From: a virus
Strand: one strand, 5' to 3'
DNA: 32,184 bases
Virus record (IMG/VR): IMGVR_UViG_3300000116_000069
Coordinates: 1 to 32,184 of that record
Below, piece by piece: positions 13,906 through 19,981 of this stretch (its first letter is position 1; each line of letters starts with the position of its first letter). The notes under the pieces were generated by a model. The model was given only the letters and a program-made list of their open reading frames with translations. It was not told the origin of the DNA and searched no databases. Both the position numbers and the translations under genes were made by a program.

Positions 13906-14112
13906 TTATTCTCTGTAAAAATCGTTGGGCATAACTGCACTTTGTGTGTAATTAATTATGTTATCCATATACTTTTCTGATGGAATCATACGTTGCTTGT
14001 GGCCTTTAGGTAAACACCATCGTCTAACAATCGTAGCATGGTTTGCACCTAATCGAGACGCAAGTTGCCCGTAGCTTAATTTCTTATTGGATCTAAATTG
14101 CTCTAATTTCAT
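13906..14112 (-). CDS. Cro/repressor-type HTH regulator (leaderless)
   Basis: 68 residues from ATG at 14112 (MKLEQFRSNKKLSYGQLASRL). The HTH is KLSYGQLASRLGANHATIVRRW, and the tail ...AVMPNDFYRE matches the Cro-like family ending in x-V-x-P-N-D-F-(Y/F). An upstream in-frame ATG at 14130 is unlikely because it lies in the promoter. The -10 TACTGT (14119-14124) places the start point at or within a base of the ATG, so the mRNA is probably leaderless, as for lambda cI from PRM. It is divergent from the recombination operon and should control it by binding the intervening operators. Confidence 0.78.
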   Translation of the reverse strand: MKLEQFRSNKKLSYGQLASRLGANHATIVRRWCLPKGHKQRMIPSEKYMDNIINYTQSAVMPNDFYRE

Positions 14113-14118
14113 AACAGC

Positions 14119-14147
14119 ACAGTATGGCATTTGTCATAATTCGTCAA
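14119..14147 (-). promoter_or_regulatory. Leftward promoter of the Cro-like gene
   Basis: Minus strand: TTGACG (14147-14142), 17-bp spacer, TACTGT (14124-14119), then six bases to the ATG. Half-sites TGTCA and CGTCA, ten bases apart, cover the -35. The short distance to the ATG predicts a leaderless transcript. Confidence 0.6.
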
Positions 14148-14196
14148 CTCCTATGTTATAATTTATTTGTATGTCATTAAAAGATATTAATAAAAC

Positions 14197-14211
14197 AATA
14201 TGTTCCATATT
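14197..14211. promoter_or_regulatory. Operator-like palindrome in the divergent region
   Basis: AATATG-TTC-CATATT, perfect six-base arms, midway between the two divergent promoters. A dimeric Cro-like repressor site is the likely meaning. Confidence 0.5.
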
Positions 14212-14232
14212 AAACCTATTTAAACATAAGTG

Positions 14233-14261
14233 TTGACAGCATAGCATAATTAAAATACTGT
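14233..14261 (+). promoter_or_regulatory. Rightward promoter of the recombination operon
   Basis: TTGACA (14233-14238), 17-bp spacer, TACTGT (14256-14261). The -10 is identical to that of the leftward promoter, supporting both. The start would be near 14268, leaving a short leader with GGGGG before the ATG at 14290. A second AT-rich element, TATAAT at 14157-14162, may also serve rightward transcription, but no well-spaced -35 is seen for it. Confidence 0.55.
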
Positions 14262-14289
14262 TTTGTTTATAAAATTAATTGGGGGAATT

Positions 14290-15246
14290 ATGACATTTAT
14301 AAAATATCCAGATTATGCAGAAAAGAATAACTATTTTCACCACAGCAATCCATCTATGCCAGACGGCTATACCCTGTGGAATAAATGTTGGGTAAGACCA
14401 CAAGTTAATACAGCGTGGAAGATTGTTAAGAAAGAAATTAAAGGCGATATACAAAAAGCCCAACACATTATTAACATAAACAAAAATGAAAATCCAAACA
14501 TGACATCGGGTGTTGTGGTGCAAGAATATTGTGATGATATTTTATTGAATGAGATTAGTCCAGGAGATGCTTACCGTAATGCTGTAGCAAAATTGCAACA
14601 TTTTAAACCTTTAGAATGGCATGATAGTGAGAAAGAAAATGCTGTTATTAAGCATAGGACAGAGCCTAAGTACGCATTAAAGACCTATAAAGACGAGCCA
14701 ACTTATAGGAAAGATGCTGATGGAGAGTTCTGTGAGTTAGAATTAGTATGCAAGCACGCTTTAGATGGATTAAATATAGCTGCTCAAGGGATTAATGATT
14801 TAGAAGGAGAAATAAATCTCTTTAAAGCTTTACCGGGCAATGAGCTACAATACAATGGCCGTCCAGACTACCATCAAAGAATAGAGTTAAAGACTATGTG
14901 GGATCAGATGGCTTATAGCGATAGCCCTAAAGCAAATAGTATACCTAAAGAACCACGCTTTAGCCATCTTACACAGATTGCAGGCTACTGGCATTTGTCT
15001 GGTCAGCTGCCAACAATAGTTTATGCCAATAGAAATACTTTTAAAGTTTTTAAACCGTCAGAAGATGAGCTTCGTGTTGCTTTAGATTTTCTGATGGAAG
15101 CATGTTCCAGAAGGGAACGTCTGCTTAAAGTTGCAAGCAACACAGAAGAACTACTACGACTATGTGATCCGCAATGGGATCATATGTTCGCTTGGAAAGA
15201 CCTTCATCCTGAAGTCTTGAGCGAAGCTAAGAAAATATGGAGATAA
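14290..15246 (+). CDS. PD-(D/E)XK exonuclease (RecB/lambda-exo-like)
   Basis: 318 residues from the ATG at 14290, preceded by GGGGG; the longer TTG reading from 14263 lies in the promoter. The nuclease core is GRPDYHQRIELKTMW (D193, E199, K201 by this start), with the upstream TSGVVVQEYC helix and LTQIAGYWHLSGQ after it (Gln-Tyr motif). Such nucleases resect double-strand ends to give 3' single strands. It shares an operon with the annealing protein at 15757, so the two form a Red-type recombination pair. Used in replication, recombination and concatemer formation. Confidence 0.8.
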   Translation: MTFIKYPDYAEKNNYFHHSNPSMPDGYTLWNKCWVRPQVNTAWKIVKKEIKGDIQKAQHIININKNENPNMTSGVVVQEYCDDILLNEISPGDAYRNAVAKLQHFKPLEWHDSEKENAVIKHRTEPKYALKTYKDEPTYRKDADGEFCELELVCKHALDGLNIAAQGINDLEGEINLFKALPGNELQYNGRPDYHQRIELKTMWDQMAYSDSPKANSIPKEPRFSHLTQIAGYWHLSGQLPTIVYANRNTFKVFKPSEDELRVALDFLMEACSRRERLLKVASNTEELLRLCDPQWDHMFAWKDLHPEVLSEAKKIWR

Positions 15247-15248
15247 TT

Positions 15249-15470
15249 ATGGAGACAGTTACAAAAAAAACTGCGAATGAAGAATCAAAAGGGTCAAGAC
15301 TTTTCACCGATACACTCGCAGTTCATATGATGCACGCTAATAAAGACGTACAACCTCTTGTATGTGATTTTACTAAAAAAAACAAGAGTATCTTTTTTAA
15401 CATATTAGTACCAGCTGCCACATTACTAGGGTGTTGGTATCTTGTAGTAATAGCAATGAGTTTAATATGA
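15249..15470 (+). CDS. Small single-pass membrane protein
   Basis: 73 residues from the ATG at 15249, preceded by GGAG; an ATG at 15237 overlaps the exonuclease more and is less likely. The N-terminal 45 residues are hydrophilic; the C-terminus (SIFFNILVPAATLLGCWYLV and on) is one transmembrane helix, ending almost at the stop codon. Tail-anchored topology with cytosolic N-terminus is likely. Not matched to a family. In an early recombination operon, a membrane-tethering or exclusion role is possible. Confidence 0.6.
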   Translation: METVTKKTANEESKGSRLFTDTLAVHMMHANKDVQPLVCDFTKKNKSIFFNILVPAATLLGCWYLVVIAMSLI

Positions 15471-15757
15471 GTGAAGGCCAACAACAATTAGAATTAGTAA
15501 TGGAGCGCTTAGAGGAAGTTCGAGCAGCTTATTTAGAACAAGCACGTTTTGCAGCAGACCAGTTGTATCATGGTGGTAAGAAAGAAATAACCATTAATGA
15601 TATAAGAGATGTTTGTCCACCACCAGATAACATAGACCCTAGAACATTAGGCGCTGTGTTTAGAAGGAAGGAAGATAAGTGGCAATTTGTTGGTTATGAA
15701 CGTAGCAAGCGAGCGCACATGAGACCTATCTCTGTGTTTACAAAGAAGGAAGAGTAA
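15467..15757 (+). CDS. Unidentified small protein with HTH-like fold
   Basis: 96 residues from the ATG at 15467 overlapping the previous stop (ATGA). The N-terminus is a helical segment (MERLEEVRAAYLEQARFAADQL); the C-terminal part reads ITINDIRDVCPPPDNIDPRTLGAVFRRKEDKWQFVGYE, where DPRTLGAVFR..W looks like a small winged-helix segment. Proteins of this shape occur in phage recombination operons without a known role. Its TAA abuts the annealing-protein ATG, in strict operon spacing. Confidence 0.6.
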   Translation: MSEGQQQLELVMERLEEVRAAYLEQARFAADQLYHGGKKEITINDIRDVCPPPDNIDPRTLGAVFRRKEDKWQFVGYERSKRAHMRPISVFTKKEE

Positions 15758-16512
15758 TGGAACAAACAATTAAACCGCACAAAGATATTATGGCTGAAGC
15801 GGATAACATGACGGCTACGGCTGGTGTACGACAGAAGGGTAATAAGATGTACCTAGAAGTTAAACACCGTATTACTATACTCCGTAGGAACTATGCTTTA
15901 GCATTAGGAATAGACACAACACTACTAGAAGCAAATGATAAGTATGTTCGTGTAATAACAAAGATAACTGATCCTGAAGGACGTATCTTAGCAAGTGGTA
16001 TGGCTGAAGAGATTCGTGGTAAAGGATTAGTTAATACGACAAGCGCTTTGGAGAATGCAGAAACCAGCTCGATAGGACGGGCCTTGGCTTCATTAGGTCT
16101 ACATGGTGGAGAATATGCTAGTGCTAATGAGATGGATGCTGTTGTACGCAAGACAGAAATCCAGAAGAATCATGAAAAAGCATATAAAGAAATCCCAGAA
16201 AAACCAACAAACAGACCACCAAACACAACACCATTTGTTGAAGCACCTATGGCGGAAGATAAGATACCAGACCCGTTTGATGGGCCACCAGTATCTAATA
16301 GTAATGCAGCGGAGTTTCATCCAAGCGCTAACTGGGATGCTTGGATTGATATAGCTAAAGCAGACATAGAAAAGTTTTCATCATCAGGAGATACGATGTC
16401 CTGGTTTGAAAAAAACAGAGAGTATTTAAGTGAATTACAAACCCACGATAAAGCAAAGCATTTACAACTTGCGGAACTTTGGAGTGATAAACATGAGAGG
16501 ATGAACAAATGA
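15757..16512 (+). CDS. Erf/Sak-like single-strand annealing protein
   Basis: 251 residues. The conserved core lies within residues 25-130: an alpha/beta segment with YLEVKHRITILRRNYALAL, then IRGKGLVNTTSALENAETSS and SIGRALASLGLHGGEYASA. The N-T-T-S-A-L-E-N-A-E-T-S-x-I-G-R-A-L-A motif is characteristic of Erf/Sak-type annealing proteins. The C-terminal half is a disordered acidic tail and a helical end (WDAWIDIAKADIEKF), often the partner-binding part. It anneals ssDNA produced by the upstream exonuclease. One-base overlap with the preceding gene; the next gene starts inside its stop (ATGA). Confidence 0.78.
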   Translation: MEQTIKPHKDIMAEADNMTATAGVRQKGNKMYLEVKHRITILRRNYALALGIDTTLLEANDKYVRVITKITDPEGRILASGMAEEIRGKGLVNTTSALENAETSSIGRALASLGLHGGEYASANEMDAVVRKTEIQKNHEKAYKEIPEKPTNRPPNTTPFVEAPMAEDKIPDPFDGPPVSNSNAAEFHPSANWDAWIDIAKADIEKFSSSGDTMSWFEKNREYLSELQTHDKAKHLQLAELWSDKHERMNK

Positions 16513-16799
16513 GACCTGAATTTGCAAACAGTAAAGTAAGAATGCTTGGAAATATAACTATGGACGATCATGTAGAAGCCGCATGTTGGCTTAATATTAG
16601 CGACCCAGAATTACACCAACGATTAGTAGACTATATAAAGAAAGAAAGAAAGAACATGAACGTCCATTTATCTAGGCGTACTGGACAAGGGTATGAAAAA
16701 ACTAAAGTGGCTACGTTTAATTTGTTTCTGAATGAGCCTAGAGAAGAACAATCTACACAACCAACAGAGGAGAAAACTTATGGTGGCTTCCCTGAATAG
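16509..16799 (+). CDS. Unidentified small protein, 96 aa
   Basis: 96 residues, basic N-terminus and acidic Gln/Thr-rich tail. It begins MRPEFANSKVRMLGNITMDDHVEAACWLN and contains YIKKERKNMNVHLSRRTGQGYEKTKVATFNLFLNEP, a short alpha-beta segment. No family recognised. Overlaps the annealing-protein stop by four bases and the following wHTH gene by 20 bases. Its operon suggests it serves recombination or DNA binding. Confidence 0.55.
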   Translation: MRPEFANSKVRMLGNITMDDHVEAACWLNISDPELHQRLVDYIKKERKNMNVHLSRRTGQGYEKTKVATFNLFLNEPREEQSTQPTEEKTYGGFPE

Positions 16800-16998
16800 T
16801 GCTTTATTAGACAGCAGACAAGCTATTAAAGAATTGTTTAATGAAGAGTATAACGATACAACCCGGAAAAAGTTACGTAGGCTAATTAATGCCGGGCATA
16901 TTAAAGTTATAAGAGTGGGAGAGAGGGGAGATATATATGTCCCAGCAGGAGAAATTACCAAGTTCCACCAAACTATTGATCTGGACAACAGCAACTGA
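16780..16998 (+). CDS. Winged-HTH protein, excisionase-like
   Basis: 72 residues from ATG 16780, preceded at eight bases by GAGGAG. The pattern ...LLDSRQAIKELFNEEYNDT...LRRLINAGHIKVIRVGERGDIYVPAGEITKF is that of a MerR/excisionase winged helix (L-x-x-G-x-I-K-x-I-R-x-G-x-R-x-x-Y-x-P). It sits just upstream of the integrase, where excisionase genes usually lie. It may direct excision or regulate the int promoter. Confidence is moderate because such wHTHs also serve as repressors. Confidence 0.65.
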   Translation: MVASLNSALLDSRQAIKELFNEEYNDTTRKKLRRLINAGHIKVIRVGERGDIYVPAGEITKFHQTIDLDNSN

Positions 16999-17110
16999 AT
17001 TAAGCGTTATGGTTGATGATAGTAAGTATTATAGGAGGAAAATAAGTAGGGAGGAACTCATAAGACTAGCCGAGCATTTTCTTAGCAAAGCATTAGAGAG
17101 GGAGCCATAG
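16937..17110 (+). CDS. Small overlapping ORF, 57 aa
   Basis: Begins MSQQEKLPSSTKLLIWTTATE, 62 bases inside the wHTH gene in another frame, after an AGGGGAG RBS at ideal spacing. The C-terminal half is charged helix (REELIRLAEHFLSKALERE). It ends inside the terminator stem at 17100-17124. No homology recognised. Start, RBS and stop position make it more likely than not real, but it is short. Confidence 0.4.
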   Translation: MSQQEKLPSSTKLLIWTTATELSVMVDDSKYYRRKISREELIRLAEHFLSKALEREP

Positions 17111-17124
17111 TAGGTTCCCTTTTT
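17100..17124 (+). terminator. Rho-independent terminator of the recombination operon
   Basis: GGGAGCC-ATAGTA-GGTTCCC followed by TTTTT; seven pairs, one G-U. It separates the recombination operon from the integrase, which therefore has its own promoter. Confidence 0.85.
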
Positions 17125-17125
17125 A

Positions 17126-17153
17126 TTTACCTCTTGTAATTATAATTTATAAT
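17126..17153 (+). promoter_or_regulatory. Integrase promoter with operator-like direct repeats downstream
   Basis: TTTACC (17126-17131), 16-bp spacer, TATAAT (17148-17153). The 42-base stretch to the ATG holds GTCATACA twice (17173-17180 and 17188-17195), 15 bp apart, with AAAAGGGGTC as the RBS. Repeats around an RBS could be an operator or an attP-type arm site. Confidence 0.5.
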
Positions 17154-17195
17154 GCCTATATTAACAGTAAGTGTCATACAAAAAGGGGTCATACA

Positions 17196-18191
17196 ATGAA
17201 AGTAACTACATACACAGGGCAATCTGCTATTAACGAATGGATTAAACAACAACAATTAAAAGAACGTATAGGCGAATCAGAGCGTAAACATAAAATTGCT
17301 GCTGCAAAGCTTCTTGCTAAAACTAAAATTGCTGGTAAAGAATTTGCAAAATGGAACTTAGCTACTCTTATTGCACCGCCTATGCGAACACCAATAACAA
17401 TTACAAACAATATTCTTTCTGGCCCTATGACAATTAATCGTAGGCAAGGTGGAAAAACTTCTATTAAAACAAGAAATAATTATCTTTCTCACTTTAAAGA
17501 AATATTTAAATTTTGTGTAGCAAGTTCTTATTTGTCTGTTAATCCAATAGACCATGCTAAAATAGATGCGCCTCAAGAATATAAAAAAGATTTTAAAGCA
17601 GAAAAAATTAATCCACAGGTTATTTACAAAGTTATGGATGCTGTAGACAATACTTTTAGTCTTGTGTATTACACAGCAATAGCTACGGGTATGCGCCAAG
17701 GAGAGCAAAGAGCATTGATGTGGAAACATATTAATTTTGAAGAGGGAATTATTAGAATAGAGCAAGCTGTTAAATTAGCTAAGTGTGGAGAGGAGATAGG
17801 TGTTCCCAAAACTAGAGGATCTACAAGAGAAATACCTATGAGTGAAAAACTTTCTAAATCTTTAAAGAAAGAATATTTAAAACAAGGAAGGCCACAAGAC
17901 AACAAATTTGTTTTTTCTAATAGAAACAACGCTCCAATACAGGGAAAAGTTTTCCGTAAAAATTTAAAGAAAGCTATAGAAAAAAGTAATGTTGATGTTT
18001 TTACATGGCATGATCTTAGACACTTCTTTGCTTCTATATTGTTTGATAAATTTGGGAGTGATTATTATATTGTTAGCCAATTACTAGGCCATGAGTCTGT
18101 AGAATTTACTAAAAAACAATATGTGCATTGGTTTAAAGACGGAGATAGAGACAATCGTATAAGACAAGGCATGGCACAAGCGGGTATTTAA
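17196..18191 (+). CDS. int: Tyrosine-type site-specific integrase
   Basis: 331 residues. An N-terminal SAM-like DNA-binding region (about 80-125: TSIKTRNNYLSHFKEIFKF) is followed by the catalytic domain with R167 (TGMRQGE), K205, H272 and R275 (WHDLRHFF), H299 (LLGHES) and nucleophile Y309 (TKKQYVHW). It catalyses integration and excision between attP and attB. Complete, so integration is potentially functional. ATG follows GGGG at nine bases. The gene is convergent with the lysozyme gene, overlapping by four bases, with no terminator. The attP core was not identified. Confidence 0.9.
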   Translation: MKVTTYTGQSAINEWIKQQQLKERIGESERKHKIAAAKLLAKTKIAGKEFAKWNLATLIAPPMRTPITITNNILSGPMTINRRQGGKTSIKTRNNYLSHFKEIFKFCVASSYLSVNPIDHAKIDAPQEYKKDFKAEKINPQVIYKVMDAVDNTFSLVYYTAIATGMRQGEQRALMWKHINFEEGIIRIEQAVKLAKCGEEIGVPKTRGSTREIPMSEKLSKSLKKEYLKQGRPQDNKFVFSNRNNAPIQGKVFRKNLKKAIEKSNVDVFTWHDLRHFFASILFDKFGSDYYIVSQLLGHESVEFTKKQYVHWFKDGDRDNRIRQGMAQAGI

Positions 18192-18637
18192 GTAAGCAGT
18201 TGACCAGTTCGCATGATCTTCTCTAATCTTTGCGCTCTGGTTTTAACTTGTTTAGCCCATCGGCTATCCATCATTTCATCAGCAGCTTTAGGCCAGTTGC
18301 TTTCTTTTAATCGTGCTTTAAAATTCTTAAACTTATTGAAACGTGTTAAGCCAAGATTAAATAACATATTAGCAACACATATTTTTCTAGCTTCGTTTAA
18401 ATAATTCCACCATTCAAATGCTTCCGCTTCTTTTAATACTCGTTGTATGTCATTCATTAACAAGTACCGGGCTTCATCTTCTGTTATACCAAACATACTT
18501 AGTTCTCTACCGATTCCTAAAGTTGGTTGTGCTATAACAGTATAACCCTTTTTTATAAACTCACCATTATGATCGTCATAAACCTTTAAGCGCAAACCTT
18601 CGTCTGCTGTAAGCATGTCAGCTAGTTCTTCAAGCAT
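18188..18637 (-). CDS. Endolysin, GH24 muramidase (T4-type lysozyme)
   Basis: 149 residues. Catalytic triad of the family: E13 (ADEGLRLKVYDD), D22, and T39 in PTLGIGREL, with the E-x8-D spacing conserved and a longer loop between D and T as in many phage GH24 enzymes. C-terminal lobe has NMLFNLGLTRFNKFKNF. Hydrolyses MurNAc-GlcNAc links to release virions. No signal peptide or SAR domain, so export depends on a holin, several of which are candidates just upstream in this operon. Overlaps the neighbouring gene by eight bases. Confidence 0.88.
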   Translation of the reverse strand: MLEELADMLTADEGLRLKVYDDHNGEFIKKGYTVIAQPTLGIGRELSMFGITEDEARYLLMNDIQRVLKEAEAFEWWNYLNEARKICVANMLFNLGLTRFNKFKNFKARLKESNWPKAADEMMDSRWAKQVKTRAQRLEKIMRTGQLLT

Positions 18638-18818
18638 GTGTTCGTCCTAACTTCTTTTCAAGCTGTTTAACTAATTTATGTTTCATTAACCTGCGGTCTA
18701 ACTCTATGCCTACTTCCCGGCCTTTAGCTTCTAGCTCAAGCTTAGTCATTTCTGATAGCTCTTTGTTTGGCTTGCCGACAAATATTCTACTCAACCATTG
18801 ACCAAAAGATTCTGACAT
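18630..18818 (-). CDS. Small LEM/SAP-like helical protein
   Basis: 62 residues from ATG 18818, preceded by AAGGAG; a longer in-frame reading to 18863 is less likely. The C-terminal 45 residues, EMTKLELEAKGREVGIELDRRLMKHKLVKQLEK, match the helix-extended-loop-helix/LEM pattern (T-K-x-E-L-E-x-x-G-R-x-x-G-I-E-L-D-R-R) seen in many phage proteins. It likely binds DNA or a virion partner. Function in the lysis block is unknown. Overlaps the lysozyme start by eight bases. Confidence 0.65.
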   Translation of the reverse strand: MSESFGQWLSRIFVGKPNKELSEMTKLELEAKGREVGIELDRRLMKHKLVKQLEKKLGRTHA

Positions 18819-18865
18819 ATTTTTTTCTCCTTTTAATACTTCTACAATAACTTTACCCATCATTG

Positions 18866-19249
18866 TTATACCCAGGGTTCTTTAGTGCCACCAAAGTAGG
18901 GGCGAGCGTGTCCTTCATCTATAAGCTGTTGGCATATATCTACACCATCAACTATAGGCACAGCTAATATCCTCCCAAATTTTCCTGTGGATTTTTTCAT
19001 AGTTCTTATAATAAATTGTTTAGGAAGCAATTCTTTAAGACGGGCTTTAGCTGCTAAACCTCTTTCTTTTTCAGAGGTTCTTTCAGGAAATCTTTTTAGA
19101 TTTATTCTAGACTCACAGGTATCTATACCATTAAGACGTAATGTTTCATTTCGCAACCAAACAGAAAAACCTAATGACACAGATATTTTAATTGTATCTC
19201 CATCCACTACTCTAATAAGTTCACATTTATATTCATAAGTCATTCGCAT
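18866..19249 (-). CDS. Staphylococcal nuclease-like (SNase) domain protein
   Basis: 127 residues, the length of a bare SNase domain. Key residues are present: Asp16/Asp18 in VVDGDTI, R38 and D43-T44 in LRLNGIDTCE, E46, and R93 in GKFGRILA, corresponding to R35, D40-T41, E43 and R87 of micrococcal nuclease. It should be a Ca-dependent DNA/RNA endonuclease. No signal peptide visible, so it acts in the cytoplasm or virion, perhaps degrading host nucleic acid. Starts at ATG 19249; an alternative ATG at 19243 overlaps the lipoprotein stop as ATGA. Confidence 0.85.
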   Translation of the reverse strand: MRMTYEYKCELIRVVDGDTIKISVSLGFSVWLRNETLRLNGIDTCESRINLKRFPERTSEKERGLAAKARLKELLPKQFIIRTMKKSTGKFGRILAVPIVDGVDICQQLIDEGHARPYFGGTKEPWV

Positions 19250-19458
19250 AGCCGATCATAAATTTCATTATGTACTAACAAGTCATCAACCAAATCATCA
19301 GAAATAACTTCTATATCTGATTCAGTAGGATTAATAGGCGATGCTATTAAGCAGTAACCTTTATTTCCGCTTGACATACTTAGACAGCCGCTTACGTTTA
19401 TTAACAACGCTAGTAGCATTAATCTGCTTAGTAACTTCGTTTTTAAGATGTAAGTCAT
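19240..19458 (-). CDS. Lipoprotein, outer-membrane spanin-like (o-spanin)
   Basis: 72 residues. N-terminal signal with basic start KLLSRLMLLALLINVSGC; the lipobox V-S-G-C gives lipidation at C25 and a 48-residue mature lipoprotein with a Cys and an acidic SDDLVDDLLVHNEIYDRLCE tail. The A-S-P-I-x-P-x-x-x-D ... D-x-x-x-x-x-x-L-x-H-N pattern is common to phage lysis lipoproteins. It overlaps the upstream ORF by 98 bases in another frame, as Rz1 does inside Rz. Probably links inner and outer membrane during lysis; identity as spanin is inference. Confidence 0.65.
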   Translation of the reverse strand: MTYILKTKLLSRLMLLALLINVSGCLSMSSGNKGYCLIASPINPTESDIEVISDDLVDDLLVHNEIYDRLCE

Positions 19459-19567
19459 CTAATTGATCCTTCATTACGTCTGCTTGTACTGCTTTACGCA
19501 TAAGCATAAAGCCAAACAGCTTACTTGCTAGTTTGGCTATGCCTCCTAATGCTGACAACCAGCCCAT
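19361..19567 (-). CDS. Inner-membrane spanin-like partner (i-spanin candidate)
   Basis: 68 residues. N-terminal weak hydrophobic segment (GWLSALGGIAKLASKLFGFML), then a helical, polar, basic tail (AVQADVMKDQLDDLHLKNEVTKQ ... KRKRLSKYVKRK) suited to coiled-coil interaction. Short for an i-spanin and the hydrophobic part is marginal, so the role is uncertain; a membrane-associated coiled-coil lysis protein is the alternative. The overlap with the lipoprotein and place between holin-like and lysozyme genes support a spanin pair. ATG overlaps the preceding stop (TAATG). Confidence 0.5.
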   Translation of the reverse strand: MGWLSALGGIAKLASKLFGFMLMRKAVQADVMKDQLDDLHLKNEVTKQINATSVVNKRKRLSKYVKRK

Positions 19568-19761
19568 TACTGATCGTCTTTATTACGATTTTTACCTATG
19601 TTTCCTGATAAAAGATTAAGTATTTTTAAAACAAAATTAATAATTTTATCATCGCTTTGTGTGGGTGTTAATGCTGTAACTGCTGTGCAAGCTGTAACTA
19701 TACCCGTTACGGCTGCTATCCAACCAGGCCCAGAATTAAAAAATCCAACAATCATATCCAT
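19567..19761 (-). CDS. Small membrane protein, holin candidate
   Basis: 64 residues. One clear hydrophobic helix, GWIAAVTGIVTACTAVTALTPT (about 13-34), then an amphipathic helix (INFVLKILNLLSGNIG) and charged end. The W-I-A-A-V-T-G-I-V-T-A-x-T-A-V-T-A-L-T-P-T pattern recurs in marine phages beside lysis genes. It may be the holin that releases the lysozyme, but no experimental family member is known to me. One-base overlap with the next gene. Confidence 0.55.
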   Translation of the reverse strand: MDMIVGFFNSGPGWIAAVTGIVTACTAVTALTPTQSDDKIINFVLKILNLLSGNIGKNRNKDDQ

Positions 19762-19777
19762 ATTTTTTCTCCCATTA

Positions 19778-19978
19778 TTAAATTACAAGTCCATAAACAA
19801 TGGCACACAACCCTGCAATAATACTTCCGCTTGTACCTATTACGATCCATTCCAATCTTCTTAATTGAAACTTCACTTCAATATGCGATTGTTCGCAAAG
19901 ATATTCATGCGACTTAAATCGTGTTGATAATTCTAATAGTTCTGCACTTACAGTATTTATACTCTTAGGTCTTGCCAT
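19778..19978 (-). CDS. XhlA-like tail-anchored membrane protein (lysis accessory)
   Basis: 66 residues: a helical, Leu/Glu-rich N-terminus (VSAELLELSTRFKSHEYLCEQSHIEVKFQLRRLE as two short helices) and a C-terminal transmembrane helix WIVIGTSGSIIAGLCAIVYGLV ending at the stop. This architecture matches haemolysin XhlA and related lysis accessory proteins, which anchor at the membrane and help holin function. Sequence similarity is low, so the call is by architecture and place. Confidence 0.5.
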   Translation of the reverse strand: MARPKSINTVSAELLELSTRFKSHEYLCEQSHIEVKFQLRRLEWIVIGTSGSIIAGLCAIVYGLVI

Positions 19979-19981
19979 TTT

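Noticed and set aside
17111-17195. attP core next to the integrase
   Set aside because: No tRNA-like 3' end was found here. The GTCATACA pair could be an arm site, but without a host sequence it cannot be assigned.
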